NCBI GenBank assembly: GCA_025965735.1
Contig: JAOPWK010000186.1
Location: 1 to 26,764, forward strand
Origin: Frankiales bacterium
GTDB taxonomy: Bacteria > Actinomycetota > Actinomycetes > Mycobacteriales > SCTD01
Length of the DNA stretch: 26,764 nt
Direction: 5' to 3'
In this document: one piece after another, positions 16,021-21,916 of the stretch
How positions within the stretch are numbered: position 1 is the stretch's first letter
How the letters are laid out: each line of letters begins with the position of its first letter
The notes under the pieces: generated by a model
Database searches by the model: none
What the model was told of the DNA's origin: nothing
The model's input: the letters and a program-made list of their open reading frames with translations, nothing else
Made by a program: the position numbers and the translations under genes

Positions 16021-16215
16021 GTGAGGATGAACGTCGATCAGGACAAGTGCATGGGTTACGGGAACTGCGCCGCGGCCGCCCCGGAGGTCTTCGACCTCGA
16101 TGAGGAGGACGGCCGCGCGCTGGTGTTGATCGACCCGGTCCCCCTGCACCTGCATGCGTCCGCCGACGAGGCCGTCGCGGCGTGCCCCGCGGCCGCCCTC
16201 ACGGTGTCGCCGTGA
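16021..16215 (+). CDS. [3Fe-4S] ferredoxin
   Basis: A 64-residue ferredoxin with only three cluster cysteines: C10 and C16 in CMGYGNC and C55 in AACPAAAL. In ordinary [4Fe-4S] proteins the position between C10 and C16 would hold another Cys; here it is Gly, the pattern of actinobacterial [3Fe-4S] ferredoxins best known as P450 partners. It probably carries electrons from the FAD reductase (10981) to the Rieske oxygenase. GTG 16021 is taken as start; ATG 16027, two codons later, is equally possible and would use GTGAGG weakly. The stop overlaps the GTG of the next small gene. The use of this ferredoxin class with a ring-hydroxylating oxygenase is known in several Gram-positive systems, in place of the Rieske-type ferredoxin common in Proteobacteria. 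Confidence 0.88.
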   Translation: MRMNVDQDKCMGYGNCAAAAPEVFDLDEEDGRALVLIDPVPLHLHASADEAVAACPAAALTVSP

Positions 16216-16466
16216 GCGCCGCTGCCCGGCGTCCAGGTGTCCTGACGGTGCGCAACGAGTTCGCGGCAGTGGAGGTCACCCTCGACGACGACGGGCAGAG
16301 CCCGCGCCTGCGGCTGCACGACCTGGAGAGCGGTCGAGAGGCCTTCCTGGACGCCATGCTGCTGCGCACGCTTGTCAGCGCCTGCCGCGATCGTGAGGTG
16401 ATCGCGCGCCTGCTGGCGGAGGCGATCCCGCGTGAGCCCGACAGCGAGCACCCGACTCCCACGTGA
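16212..16466 (+). CDS. Small conserved companion protein of actinobacterial Rieske clusters, function unknown
   Basis: An 84-residue protein whose GTG overlaps the ferredoxin stop (16212-16215). Its core reads TVRNEFAAVEVTLDD, then PRLRLHDLESGREAFLDAMLLRTL, a pattern of two beta-strand segments followed by an amphipathic helix. I have seen the same 'NEF..V.V.......PRLRI.DL..G....LDPLEL..L' outline in tiny proteins beside Rieske dioxygenase and ferredoxin genes of mycobacteria and rhodococci. There they sometimes carry a borrowed 'dihydrodiol dehydrogenase' name. At 84 residues, without a Rossmann motif or catalytic YxxxK, it cannot be that enzyme. It has no signal peptide, membrane segment or cysteines. 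Last gene of arm 1; its 3' end faces the IclR gene across 43 bases. A small assembly or regulatory partner of the oxygenase is conceivable but unsupported. Confidence 0.7.
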   Translation: MSAAARRPGVLTVRNEFAAVEVTLDDDGQSPRLRLHDLESGREAFLDAMLLRTLVSACRDREVIARLLAEAIPREPDSEHPTPT

Positions 16467-16509
16467 TCTGACGCGACAGCGGCGGTCGAGCAGCCAGCCG
16501 GCCAGCCAG

Positions 16510-17280
16510 CTAGGCGACGGCGGCGGCGTCGCGGAGACGACGCGTGATCGACAGACCCGCCATCCGGATCGTGGCAGCCAGTCGGTCCACCTCGAGCTCG
16601 TTGCGCCGGCCTGTCACGGACAGGGCTCCCAGCAGCTTCGAGGCCGCCCCGAAGACAGGGGCGGCGACGCAGACGATGCCGACGGCGCTCTCCTCGCGGT
16701 CGAAAGCCACGCCGTTGGCGCGGATCCAGGCCAGCTCGGCCCGCAGTGCGTTCTCGTTCCGGATCGTCGACGGTGTCAGAGGTCGCAGGCCGTTCTTGCA
16801 GGTGGCCGCGAACGGGCTCTCGCCGGCGTGGGCCAGCAACGCCTTGCCCACACCGGTGGAGTAGGCCGGAAGCCGGCCGCCCACGCGCGACGGCAGCGGC
16901 TGGGTGCGCGGCGGACGGAGGATTTCGACGTACAGCGCGTCCGTGCCGTTGAGGACCGCCAGGTGCACCGTGGTCCTCGTCGTCTCCTGCAGGTCCTCCA
17001 GGACCGGGAGCGCGAGGTCGCGGAGCCTGCGGGATCGCGGCACCTGGTGGCCGAGCTCGAACAGCCGCATGCCGAGGGTGACGCCGTCATCGACGCGGTC
17101 GAGGAAGCCGGAGCGGGCCATCTGGGCCACCATCCGGTGGACCGTCGTCTTCGGCAGCCCGGTACGCAGCGAGATCGCGCCCAGGGTCAGCGGGCCCTCC
17201 TGGAGGCGGAAGCATGCCATGACCGACCACATGCGGTCGCTGACCGAGACGGGCGACCGCGGCTGCGGAATCTGAGGCAT
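16510..17280 (-). CDS. IclR-family transcriptional regulator of the catabolic island
   Basis: A 256-residue IclR protein. A winged-helix N-domain (about 5-65) includes GPLTLGAISLRTGLPKTTVHRMVAQM, the classic IclR helix-turn-helix. A C-terminal effector domain (about 80-250) contains PAYSTGVGKALLAH, IRANGVAFDREESAVGIVCVAAPVF and GALSVTGRRNELE. ATG 17280 gives the usual length; ATG 17316 would add 12 residues (MDTPLATVLGRG) and cannot be excluded. The family commonly controls aromatic catabolism, as activator or repressor, with a pathway intermediate as effector. It is convergent with arm 1 and divergent from arm 2, the usual place for a local regulator. A matching pseudo-palindrome occurs in its own upstream region (17414) and before three other units of the island. 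Effector identity is unknown. Confidence 0.9.
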   Translation of the reverse strand: MPQIPQPRSPVSVSDRMWSVMACFRLQEGPLTLGAISLRTGLPKTTVHRMVAQMARSGFLDRVDDGVTLGMRLFELGHQVPRSRRLRDLALPVLEDLQETTRTTVHLAVLNGTDALYVEILRPPRTQPLPSRVGGRLPAYSTGVGKALLAHAGESPFAATCKNGLRPLTPSTIRNENALRAELAWIRANGVAFDREESAVGIVCVAAPVFGAASKLLGALSVTGRRNELEVDRLAATIRMAGLSITRRLRDAAAVA

Positions 17281-17413
17281 GCCCCTGCCTAACACGGTGG
17301 CGAGGGGGGTGTCCATCGTCCAGCCGCCTGACGGGGCTGAATGCCCTCGCTGCCGTGGTTTTCGTGCGAGCCGCGTGGGTGCGCGACCCGCCGACAGCAC
17401 CGGTGACGGCGGC

Positions 17414-17430
17414 GTTCCGGAGAACGGGAC
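17414..17430 (+). promoter_or_regulatory. Candidate IclR-type operator, site 3 (regulator/arm 2 divergent region)
   Basis: GTTCCG-GAGAA-CGGGAC, a 17-base pseudo-palindrome with 5 of 6 arm positions complementary. It lies in the 237-base divergent intergenic region, 87 bases before the hydratase ATG and 133 bases from the IclR ATG, where it could control both genes. No other clear dyad was seen in this region. Confidence 0.5.
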
Positions 17431-17517
17431 GCTGCCCTACGCAGCCCTCTGGCCGCTGACATGGTGGCGCGCAGGGGGGCGTTCCCGGTCGCCGACCCAC
17501 GAGCGACGAGGAAGTGC

Positions 17518-18312
17518 ATGGACGTCTACGAACGCCAGAAGGCGGGAGACCTGCTCGCGCAGGCCTACATCACACGCGTCCCCGTAGCCCCCCCGACGGT
17601 CAGCCACCCGAGCATGTCGATGGACGACGCCTACCAGATCCAGCAGCTGCAGGTCCTGGACTGGATGACGAAGGGCAGGACGCTGCGCGGCTACAAGGTC
17701 GGTCTTACTTCCCTGGCGATGCAGCAGCAGCTGGGCGTGGCCTCGCCGGACTTCGGATGCCTGCTCGACGACATGGTCCACGAGGACGGCGCGGTGCTGC
17801 CTGTGCAGTCGTTCCTGCAGCCGCGCATCGAACCGGAGCTGGCCTTCGTCCTGGGAGCCGACCTGGACGGCGGCGGCGTGACAGCCGAGCGCGCAGCCGA
17901 GGCTGTGGACTACGTGCTGCCGGCGCTCGAGGTGATCGACAGCCGCATCAGCGACTGGAAGCTCACCATCGCCGACACGATCGCGGACAACGCCTCCTCG
18001 GGCGCGGTCGTGCTGGGGACCCAGCCGGTGGCGCTGGCAACTCTCGACCTGCGACTGGGCGGCTGCAACCTCGCCCTGGACGGCCGGATCGTGGCCACGG
18101 GGACCTCCGGGGCCGTGATGGGCTCGCCGCTGCGGGCGCTGGCCTGGCTGGCCAACGCGCTGGCCGAGCAGGGGGTCGGTATGCGCGCCGGCCACATCGT
18201 CCTCGCCGGCTCCATGACGGCCGCCGCCCCGGTGCTGCCGGGACAGAGCTGGACCGCGGAGTTCGCCGGTGCGGGCACGGTCTCGGCCCGATTCTCCGCG
18301 GCAGCCGCATGA
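17518..18312 (+). CDS. 2-hydroxypenta-2,4-dienoate (2-keto-4-pentenoate) hydratase
   Basis: A 264-residue member of the fumarylacetoacetate hydrolase-like hydratase family. It adds water to 2-hydroxypenta-2,4-dienoate to give 4-hydroxy-2-oxovalerate, the first of three lower meta-pathway steps. Hallmarks are the RGYKVGLTSLAMQQQLG motif near residue 60, the metal ligands of the family in EPELAFVLG near 106 (Glu-x-Glu), VLPALEVIDSRISDWK near 138 and DNASSGAVVLG near 160. ATG 17518 has GAGGAAG upstream (17508-17514); the open frame begins earlier at a GTG near 17461 but lacks conserved residues there. The stop overlaps the next ATG (ATGA). It opens arm 2, divergent from the IclR gene and downstream of candidate operator 3. 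Confidence 0.9.
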   Translation: MDVYERQKAGDLLAQAYITRVPVAPPTVSHPSMSMDDAYQIQQLQVLDWMTKGRTLRGYKVGLTSLAMQQQLGVASPDFGCLLDDMVHEDGAVLPVQSFLQPRIEPELAFVLGADLDGGGVTAERAAEAVDYVLPALEVIDSRISDWKLTIADTIADNASSGAVVLGTQPVALATLDLRLGGCNLALDGRIVATGTSGAVMGSPLRALAWLANALAEQGVGMRAGHIVLAGSMTAAAPVLPGQSWTAEFAGAGTVSARFSAAAA

Positions 18313-19202
18313 GCACGCTCGTGGCGGCCATCGTCGGGCCCGGCAACATCGGCATCGACCTGCTCGCCAAGCTCGAGCGCTCCACCTGCATCGACGTGCG
18401 CTACATGGTGGGCGTGGACGAGGCGTCCGAGGGCCTTGCCATCGCCACGCGCAAGGGCGTAGAGACCTCCGCGGGTGGCGTGCCATGGCTGCTCTCCAGG
18501 CCCGAGCTGCCCGACCTGGTCTTCGAGGCGACGAGCGCAGGCGCCCACCTGGTCAATGCCCCCCGCTATGTCGATGCGGGGATCCGCGCGGTGGACCTGA
18601 CGCCGGCCATGGTGGGGCCGCTGGTGTGCCCCGCGGTCAACATCGACGCGCACCTCGACGCGTGGAACACCAACATGATCACCTGTGGCGGTCAGGCCAC
18701 GATCCCCGTGGTGCACGCCGTCTCCCGCGTGGCGACAGTCGAGTACGCGGAGATCGTCGCGTCGATCGCGTCGCGGTCCGCGGGACCGGGGACGCGGGCC
18801 AACATCGACGAGTTCACGCAGACGACAGCTCGCGCTGTCGCCGAAGTCGGCGGGGCCGCACGGGGCAAGGCGATCATCATCCTCAACCCGGTCGACCCGC
18901 CCATGCTCATGCGAGACACGGTGTTCTGCTCGCTGCCCGAGGAGGTTGACCGGGACGCGGTCGCCGCGTCGATCGCGCAGATGGTGGCCGAGGTGCAGAG
19001 CTACGTGCCGGGGTATCGGATGGTCGCCGAGCCACAGTTCGACGACCCGCGGGAGGACTGGGGTGGACGGGGCCGGGTGGCGGTCTTCCTCGAGGTGGAG
19101 GGCAACGGCGACTACCTGCCCCCCTTCGCCGGCAACCTCGACATCATGACCTCGGCAGCGGTGCGCGTCGGCGAGCGCATCGCGCAGGCGGTGCCGGCAT
19201 GA
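18309..19202 (+). CDS. Acetaldehyde dehydrogenase (acetylating)
   Basis: A 297-residue enzyme of the MhpF/BphJ/DmpF family. It oxidises the acetaldehyde made by the aldolase to acetyl-CoA with NAD+ and CoA. The NAD-binding VAAIVGPGNIGIDLLAKL opens the protein; the catalytic thiol is C126 in NMITCGGQATIP, and the dimer/aldolase-contact segment includes GPGTRANIDEFTQTT. The C-terminal half has KAIIILNPVDPPMLMRDTVFC. The ATG overlaps the hydratase stop and its own stop overlaps the aldolase ATG. In this family the dehydrogenase and aldolase form a complex that channels acetaldehyde, so their coupled synthesis is expected. Length is normal (about 300). Confidence 0.93.
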   Translation: MSTLVAAIVGPGNIGIDLLAKLERSTCIDVRYMVGVDEASEGLAIATRKGVETSAGGVPWLLSRPELPDLVFEATSAGAHLVNAPRYVDAGIRAVDLTPAMVGPLVCPAVNIDAHLDAWNTNMITCGGQATIPVVHAVSRVATVEYAEIVASIASRSAGPGTRANIDEFTQTTARAVAEVGGAARGKAIIILNPVDPPMLMRDTVFCSLPEEVDRDAVAASIAQMVAEVQSYVPGYRMVAEPQFDDPREDWGGRGRVAVFLEVEGNGDYLPPFAGNLDIMTSAAVRVGERIAQAVPA

Positions 19203-20239
19203 CCGCGGCGGAGCGGCCAAGGCTGCGCATCACCGACAGCACCCTTCGTGATGGCAGCCACGCGATGCGGCACCAGTTCACCGAGGAGCAGGTGCGCGCC
19301 ACCGTGCACTCGCTCGACGCTGCCGGCGTCGAGGTCGTCGAGGTGGCCCACGGCGACGGGCTCGGCGGCTCGTCCTTCAACTACGGCTTCTCCCGCACCG
19401 ACGAGCTGCGGCTGATCGCGGCGGCCGTGGACGAGGCGACCAGCGCGCAAATCGCTGTCCTGCTGCTGCCCGGTGTCGGCACGGTGGAGGACCTGCAGGC
19501 CGCTCATGCCGTCGGTGCCAGCGTGGCGCGCATCGCGACCCACTGCACGGAGGCGGACGTCTCGACGCAGCACTTCGCTGAGGCGCGGGAGCTGGGGATG
19601 GAGACGGTCGGCTTCTTGATGCTCAGCCACCGGCTGGCTCCGGCTGACCTCGCGCAGCAGGCCCGCACGATGGTCGACGCGGGCGCGCAGTGCGTCTACG
19701 TCGTGGACTCCGCCGGCCACATGATCCTCACCGACGCCCAGCTGCGCATCGAGGCACTCGTGGCAGCCATCGGCCGGGATGCCCAGGTGGGCTTCCACGG
19801 GCACCAGAACCTCTCGCTGGGCGTCGCCAACTCCGTGCTCGCCTACCGGGCCGGCGCCACGCAGCTCGACGGCGCGCTCTGCGGCCTGGGGGCCGGCGCG
19901 GGCAACTCGCCGACAGAGGTGCTGGTGGCCGTGCTCGAGCGCCTCGGCATCCCGACCGGCGTGGACGTGGGGGCGGTATCTGCCGGAGCGGAGGACGTCG
20001 TCCGGCCCTACATCCCGCGACTGCCGTGGACCGACCGCGCCTCCATCACGCAGGGGGTGGTCGGCGTCTACTCCAGCTTCCTGCTGCACGCGGAGCTGGC
20101 GGCGGCGCGCTACGACGTGCCGGCGCACCTCATCCTCGAGCGGGCCGGGGCCGCCGGCTTCGTCGGCGGCCAGGAGGACATGATCATCGACATCGCGCTC
20201 AAGCTCGCGGCCGAGGCGGCCGCGGCGCCCACCGGATGA
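19199..20239 (+). CDS. dmpG: 4-hydroxy-2-oxovalerate aldolase
   Basis: A 346-residue class II aldolase of the MhpE/BphI/DmpG family. It cleaves 4-hydroxy-2-oxovalerate to pyruvate and acetaldehyde. The N-terminal TDSTLRDGSHAMRHQF carries the catalytic Arg17 and the metal ligand Asp18; the other metal ligands are H200 and H202 in GFHGHQNLSLG. The C-terminal communication domain includes LPWTDRASITQGVVGVYSSFLLHA, which contacts the acetaldehyde dehydrogenase. The ATG overlaps the upstream stop, and the stop overlaps the UbiX start. With the hydratase and dehydrogenase it forms the full lower meta-cleavage pathway to central metabolites. Confidence 0.94.
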   Translation: MTAAERPRLRITDSTLRDGSHAMRHQFTEEQVRATVHSLDAAGVEVVEVAHGDGLGGSSFNYGFSRTDELRLIAAAVDEATSAQIAVLLLPGVGTVEDLQAAHAVGASVARIATHCTEADVSTQHFAEARELGMETVGFLMLSHRLAPADLAQQARTMVDAGAQCVYVVDSAGHMILTDAQLRIEALVAAIGRDAQVGFHGHQNLSLGVANSVLAYRAGATQLDGALCGLGAGAGNSPTEVLVAVLERLGIPTGVDVGAVSAGAEDVVRPYIPRLPWTDRASITQGVVGVYSSFLLHAELAAARYDVPAHLILERAGAAGFVGGQEDMIIDIALKLAAEAAAAPTG

Positions 20240-20862
20240 GCGGGGATGGCTCCTCGTCTGTGCCCGCGCGGGTGGTGGTGGCGCTCACCGGGGCCAGCGG
20301 GGCCGTCTACGGCCTGCGCGCCCTCCAGCTGCTGCGCGCGTTGCCGGACGTCGAGACCCACCTGGTTGTGTCCCCCTCGGCAGTGATCACGATCCGGCAC
20401 GAGCTGGACCTGCCTCCGGGGCGGCTCGCCGAACTGGCCGATGTGGTGCACGGTCCCGGCAGCATCGGTGCCTCCATCGCCTCCGGCTCTTTCGCCACTC
20501 AGGGGATGCTCGTAGCTCCCTGCTCGATCAAGACCCTCTCGGCGATTGCTCACTCGTACTCCGACAGCCTCATCACCAGGGCTGCGGACGTGACCCTCAA
20601 GGAAGGCCGTCCCCTCGTCCTGCTGGTCCGCGAGACGCCGCTGCACCTGGGGCACCTGCGCCTGATGGCGGCGGCGGCGGAGGCCGGCGCGGTCATCGCC
20701 CCCCCGGTGCCTGCCTTCTACACCAAGCCGGCCAGCCTGGAGGAGGTGGTCGACCACACCGTCTCCCGCGCGCTGGTGCGGCTCGGCCTGCCGGAGCACC
20801 TGCTGAAGGCGCCGTGGCAGGGGCTGCCGCGCCCGCAGCCCGCCGCCGGGCCGTCGGAGTGA
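20236..20862 (+). CDS. ubiX: UbiX-family flavin prenyltransferase
   Basis: A 208-residue flavoprotein that builds prenylated FMN from reduced FMN and dimethylallyl (mono)phosphate, the cofactor needed by UbiD enzymes. The family signature is clear: VVVALTGASGAVYGLRALQLL near residue 12, VAPCSIKTLSAIAHSYSDSLITRAADVTLKEGRPL near 92-126 and LVLLVRETPLHLGHLRLM near 128. The final FYTKPASLEEVVDHTVSRALVRLGL is also typical. The ATG overlaps the aldolase stop (ATGA). Its target is almost certainly the UbiD protein of arm 1 (7607), about 11 kb away but in the same island. Placement inside a meta-cleavage operon suggests a dedicated cofactor supply rather than the ubiquinone/menaquinone housekeeping role. 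Confidence 0.92.
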   Translation: MSGDGSSSVPARVVVALTGASGAVYGLRALQLLRALPDVETHLVVSPSAVITIRHELDLPPGRLAELADVVHGPGSIGASIASGSFATQGMLVAPCSIKTLSAIAHSYSDSLITRAADVTLKEGRPLVLLVRETPLHLGHLRLMAAAAEAGAVIAPPVPAFYTKPASLEEVVDHTVSRALVRLGLPEHLLKAPWQGLPRPQPAAGPSE

Positions 20863-21305
20863 CCGACCTTGGCCAGGAGTGCAGCCGCGCCGTCGCCCAG
20901 GTGCTGGCGGCTCCCGGTGCACTTGTGGTCCTGCTTGCCGTGGCCCCGGAAGGCGCGCTTCACCACGCGTTGCTGGCCGCCCACAGCGTCAGCGTGGACG
21001 AGCGCCGCGTGGGCCTCGTGCTGGCCGCGGGCGGTACGTCGGCCGCGCTGACCGGCTCCGGCCGAGGCTGGCTGCTGCTGCTCGCGGGCGGGGGCAGCCG
21101 GCTGTTCGAGCTGCACCTGCAGCGGACCGCTCCGGCGGGCCCGGACGTGGTCGCGGAGCTCGTGGCTGTCTCGGTGTCCGGTCGCTCGCAGGACGGTGTC
21201 ACGGTCGTGCCGCCGCAGTTCACGGCACGACCGGGGGTCGACGTGGCCGCCGCCGAACACTGGGAGGGTCAGCGCGCCCGGCTGGAGGGGTTCCTGTGCA
21301 CCTGA
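20859..21305 (+). CDS. Probable flavin-binding split-barrel (PNPOx-like) protein coupled to ubiX
   Basis: A 148-residue protein with its GTG overlapping the ubiX stop (20859-20862). I do not recognise a named family with certainty. The order of elements (a short N-terminal helix, ALVVLLAVAPEGALHHALL, SVDERRVGLVLAAGGTSAALTGSGRGWLLLL, then a long strand with VVAELVAVSVSG and a C-terminal helix WEGQRARLEGFL) resembles the pyridoxamine-5'-phosphate-oxidase-like FMN/F420 split barrel. It lacks the usual RxR FMN-phosphate motif in clear form. There is no signal peptide, membrane segment or metal motif. Position suggests a role with the UbiX/UbiD decarboxylase: flavin reduction or delivery, or a subunit. 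It is not a VdcD-like small zinc-type protein. Function therefore remains open. Confidence 0.6.
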   Translation: MTDLGQECSRAVAQVLAAPGALVVLLAVAPEGALHHALLAAHSVSVDERRVGLVLAAGGTSAALTGSGRGWLLLLAGGGSRLFELHLQRTAPAGPDVVAELVAVSVSGRSQDGVTVVPPQFTARPGVDVAAAEHWEGQRARLEGFLCT

Positions 21306-21311
21306 TCGCGC

Positions 21312-21328
21312 GTTCCGGCTCGCGGAAC
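21312..21328 (+). promoter_or_regulatory. Candidate IclR-type operator, site 4 (perfect palindrome)
   Basis: GTTCCG-GCTCG-CGGAAC, the only perfectly symmetrical member of the four-site set. It begins 7 bases after the stop of the ubiX-linked gene and ends 71 bases before the RidA ATG, so RidA and the MFS gene may have their own regulated promoter. The 6-bp arms are too short and lack a T-run for a convincing terminator. Confidence 0.5.
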
Positions 21329-21399
21329 AGCTGCTCGACACCGCGCAGGCCGCCGGTGAGGCTGCCCCGTCAGCAGTTCCCCGCGACCCGAGGGTGGCC

Positions 21400-21894
21400 A
21401 TGTCTGTAGAAGCGCGTGTAGAAGAGCTCGGTCTGCAGCTGGTCTCGCCGTTCACCCCGCCGGCCGCCCGGGTGAACAACCGCATCGTGCAGCGAGCAGC
21501 GGGCAGCGACATGCTGTACATCTCCGGCCGCGGCCCCGGTCGGGCAGATGGCGAGGGCTTCACGCACCTCGGCTGCCTCGGGGACGGGTTGACGGTGCAG
21601 GAGGGCTACGACGCCGCGGCGGCAGTGGCTCTGGAGCACATGGGCATCCTGCGTGGAGAGCTCGGCACCCTGGACCACGTGCGGCGTTGGATCAAGGTCA
21701 CCGGGTTCGTGCGGGCCACCTCCGACTTCACCCGGCACCCCGAAGTGCTCAACGGCTTCTCCGACCTGATCGTGTCGGTGTTCGGGGAGGAGGTCGGCCG
21801 GCACGCCCGCAGTGCCATCGGGGTGGCGTCGCTGCCCTTCGGGATCCCCGTGGAGGTCGAGGCCATCGTGCAGGTGGCGACCGTGCCGTTCTGA
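21400..21894 (+). CDS. RidA/YjgF/YER057c/UK114-family protein
   Basis: A 164-residue member of the Rid family. Archetypal RidA hydrolyses reactive enamines/imines; other members are 2-aminomuconate deaminases of aromatic pathways. The family's core is visible: NRIVQRAAGSDMLYISGRGP, LTVQEGYDAAAAVALEHMGILRGELGTLDHVRRWIKVTGFV, and the substrate-arginine region GRHARSAIGVASLPFGIPVEVEAIVQV, in which Arg of HARSA aligns with RidA Arg105. The protein is about 30 residues longer than RidA, as in many catabolic members. ATG 21400 is preceded by GAGGG about 6 bases upstream. The 94-base gap from the previous gene holds a perfect copy of the candidate operator. The MFS transporter gene starts 22 bases downstream. 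The exact reaction cannot be read from the sequence. Confidence 0.85.
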   Translation: MSVEARVEELGLQLVSPFTPPAARVNNRIVQRAAGSDMLYISGRGPGRADGEGFTHLGCLGDGLTVQEGYDAAAAVALEHMGILRGELGTLDHVRRWIKVTGFVRATSDFTRHPEVLNGFSDLIVSVFGEEVGRHARSAIGVASLPFGIPVEVEAIVQVATVPF

Positions 21895-21916
21895 GCCTCG
21901 ACGGCGGACCGGAGGC

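Noticed and set aside
16467..16509. CAGCCAGCCGGCCAGCCAG repeat between the convergent companion gene and IclR gene as a terminator
   Set aside because: It is a tandem CAGC pattern with only a CCGG palindrome, so no stable hairpin can be drawn. How the convergent pair terminates is unclear.
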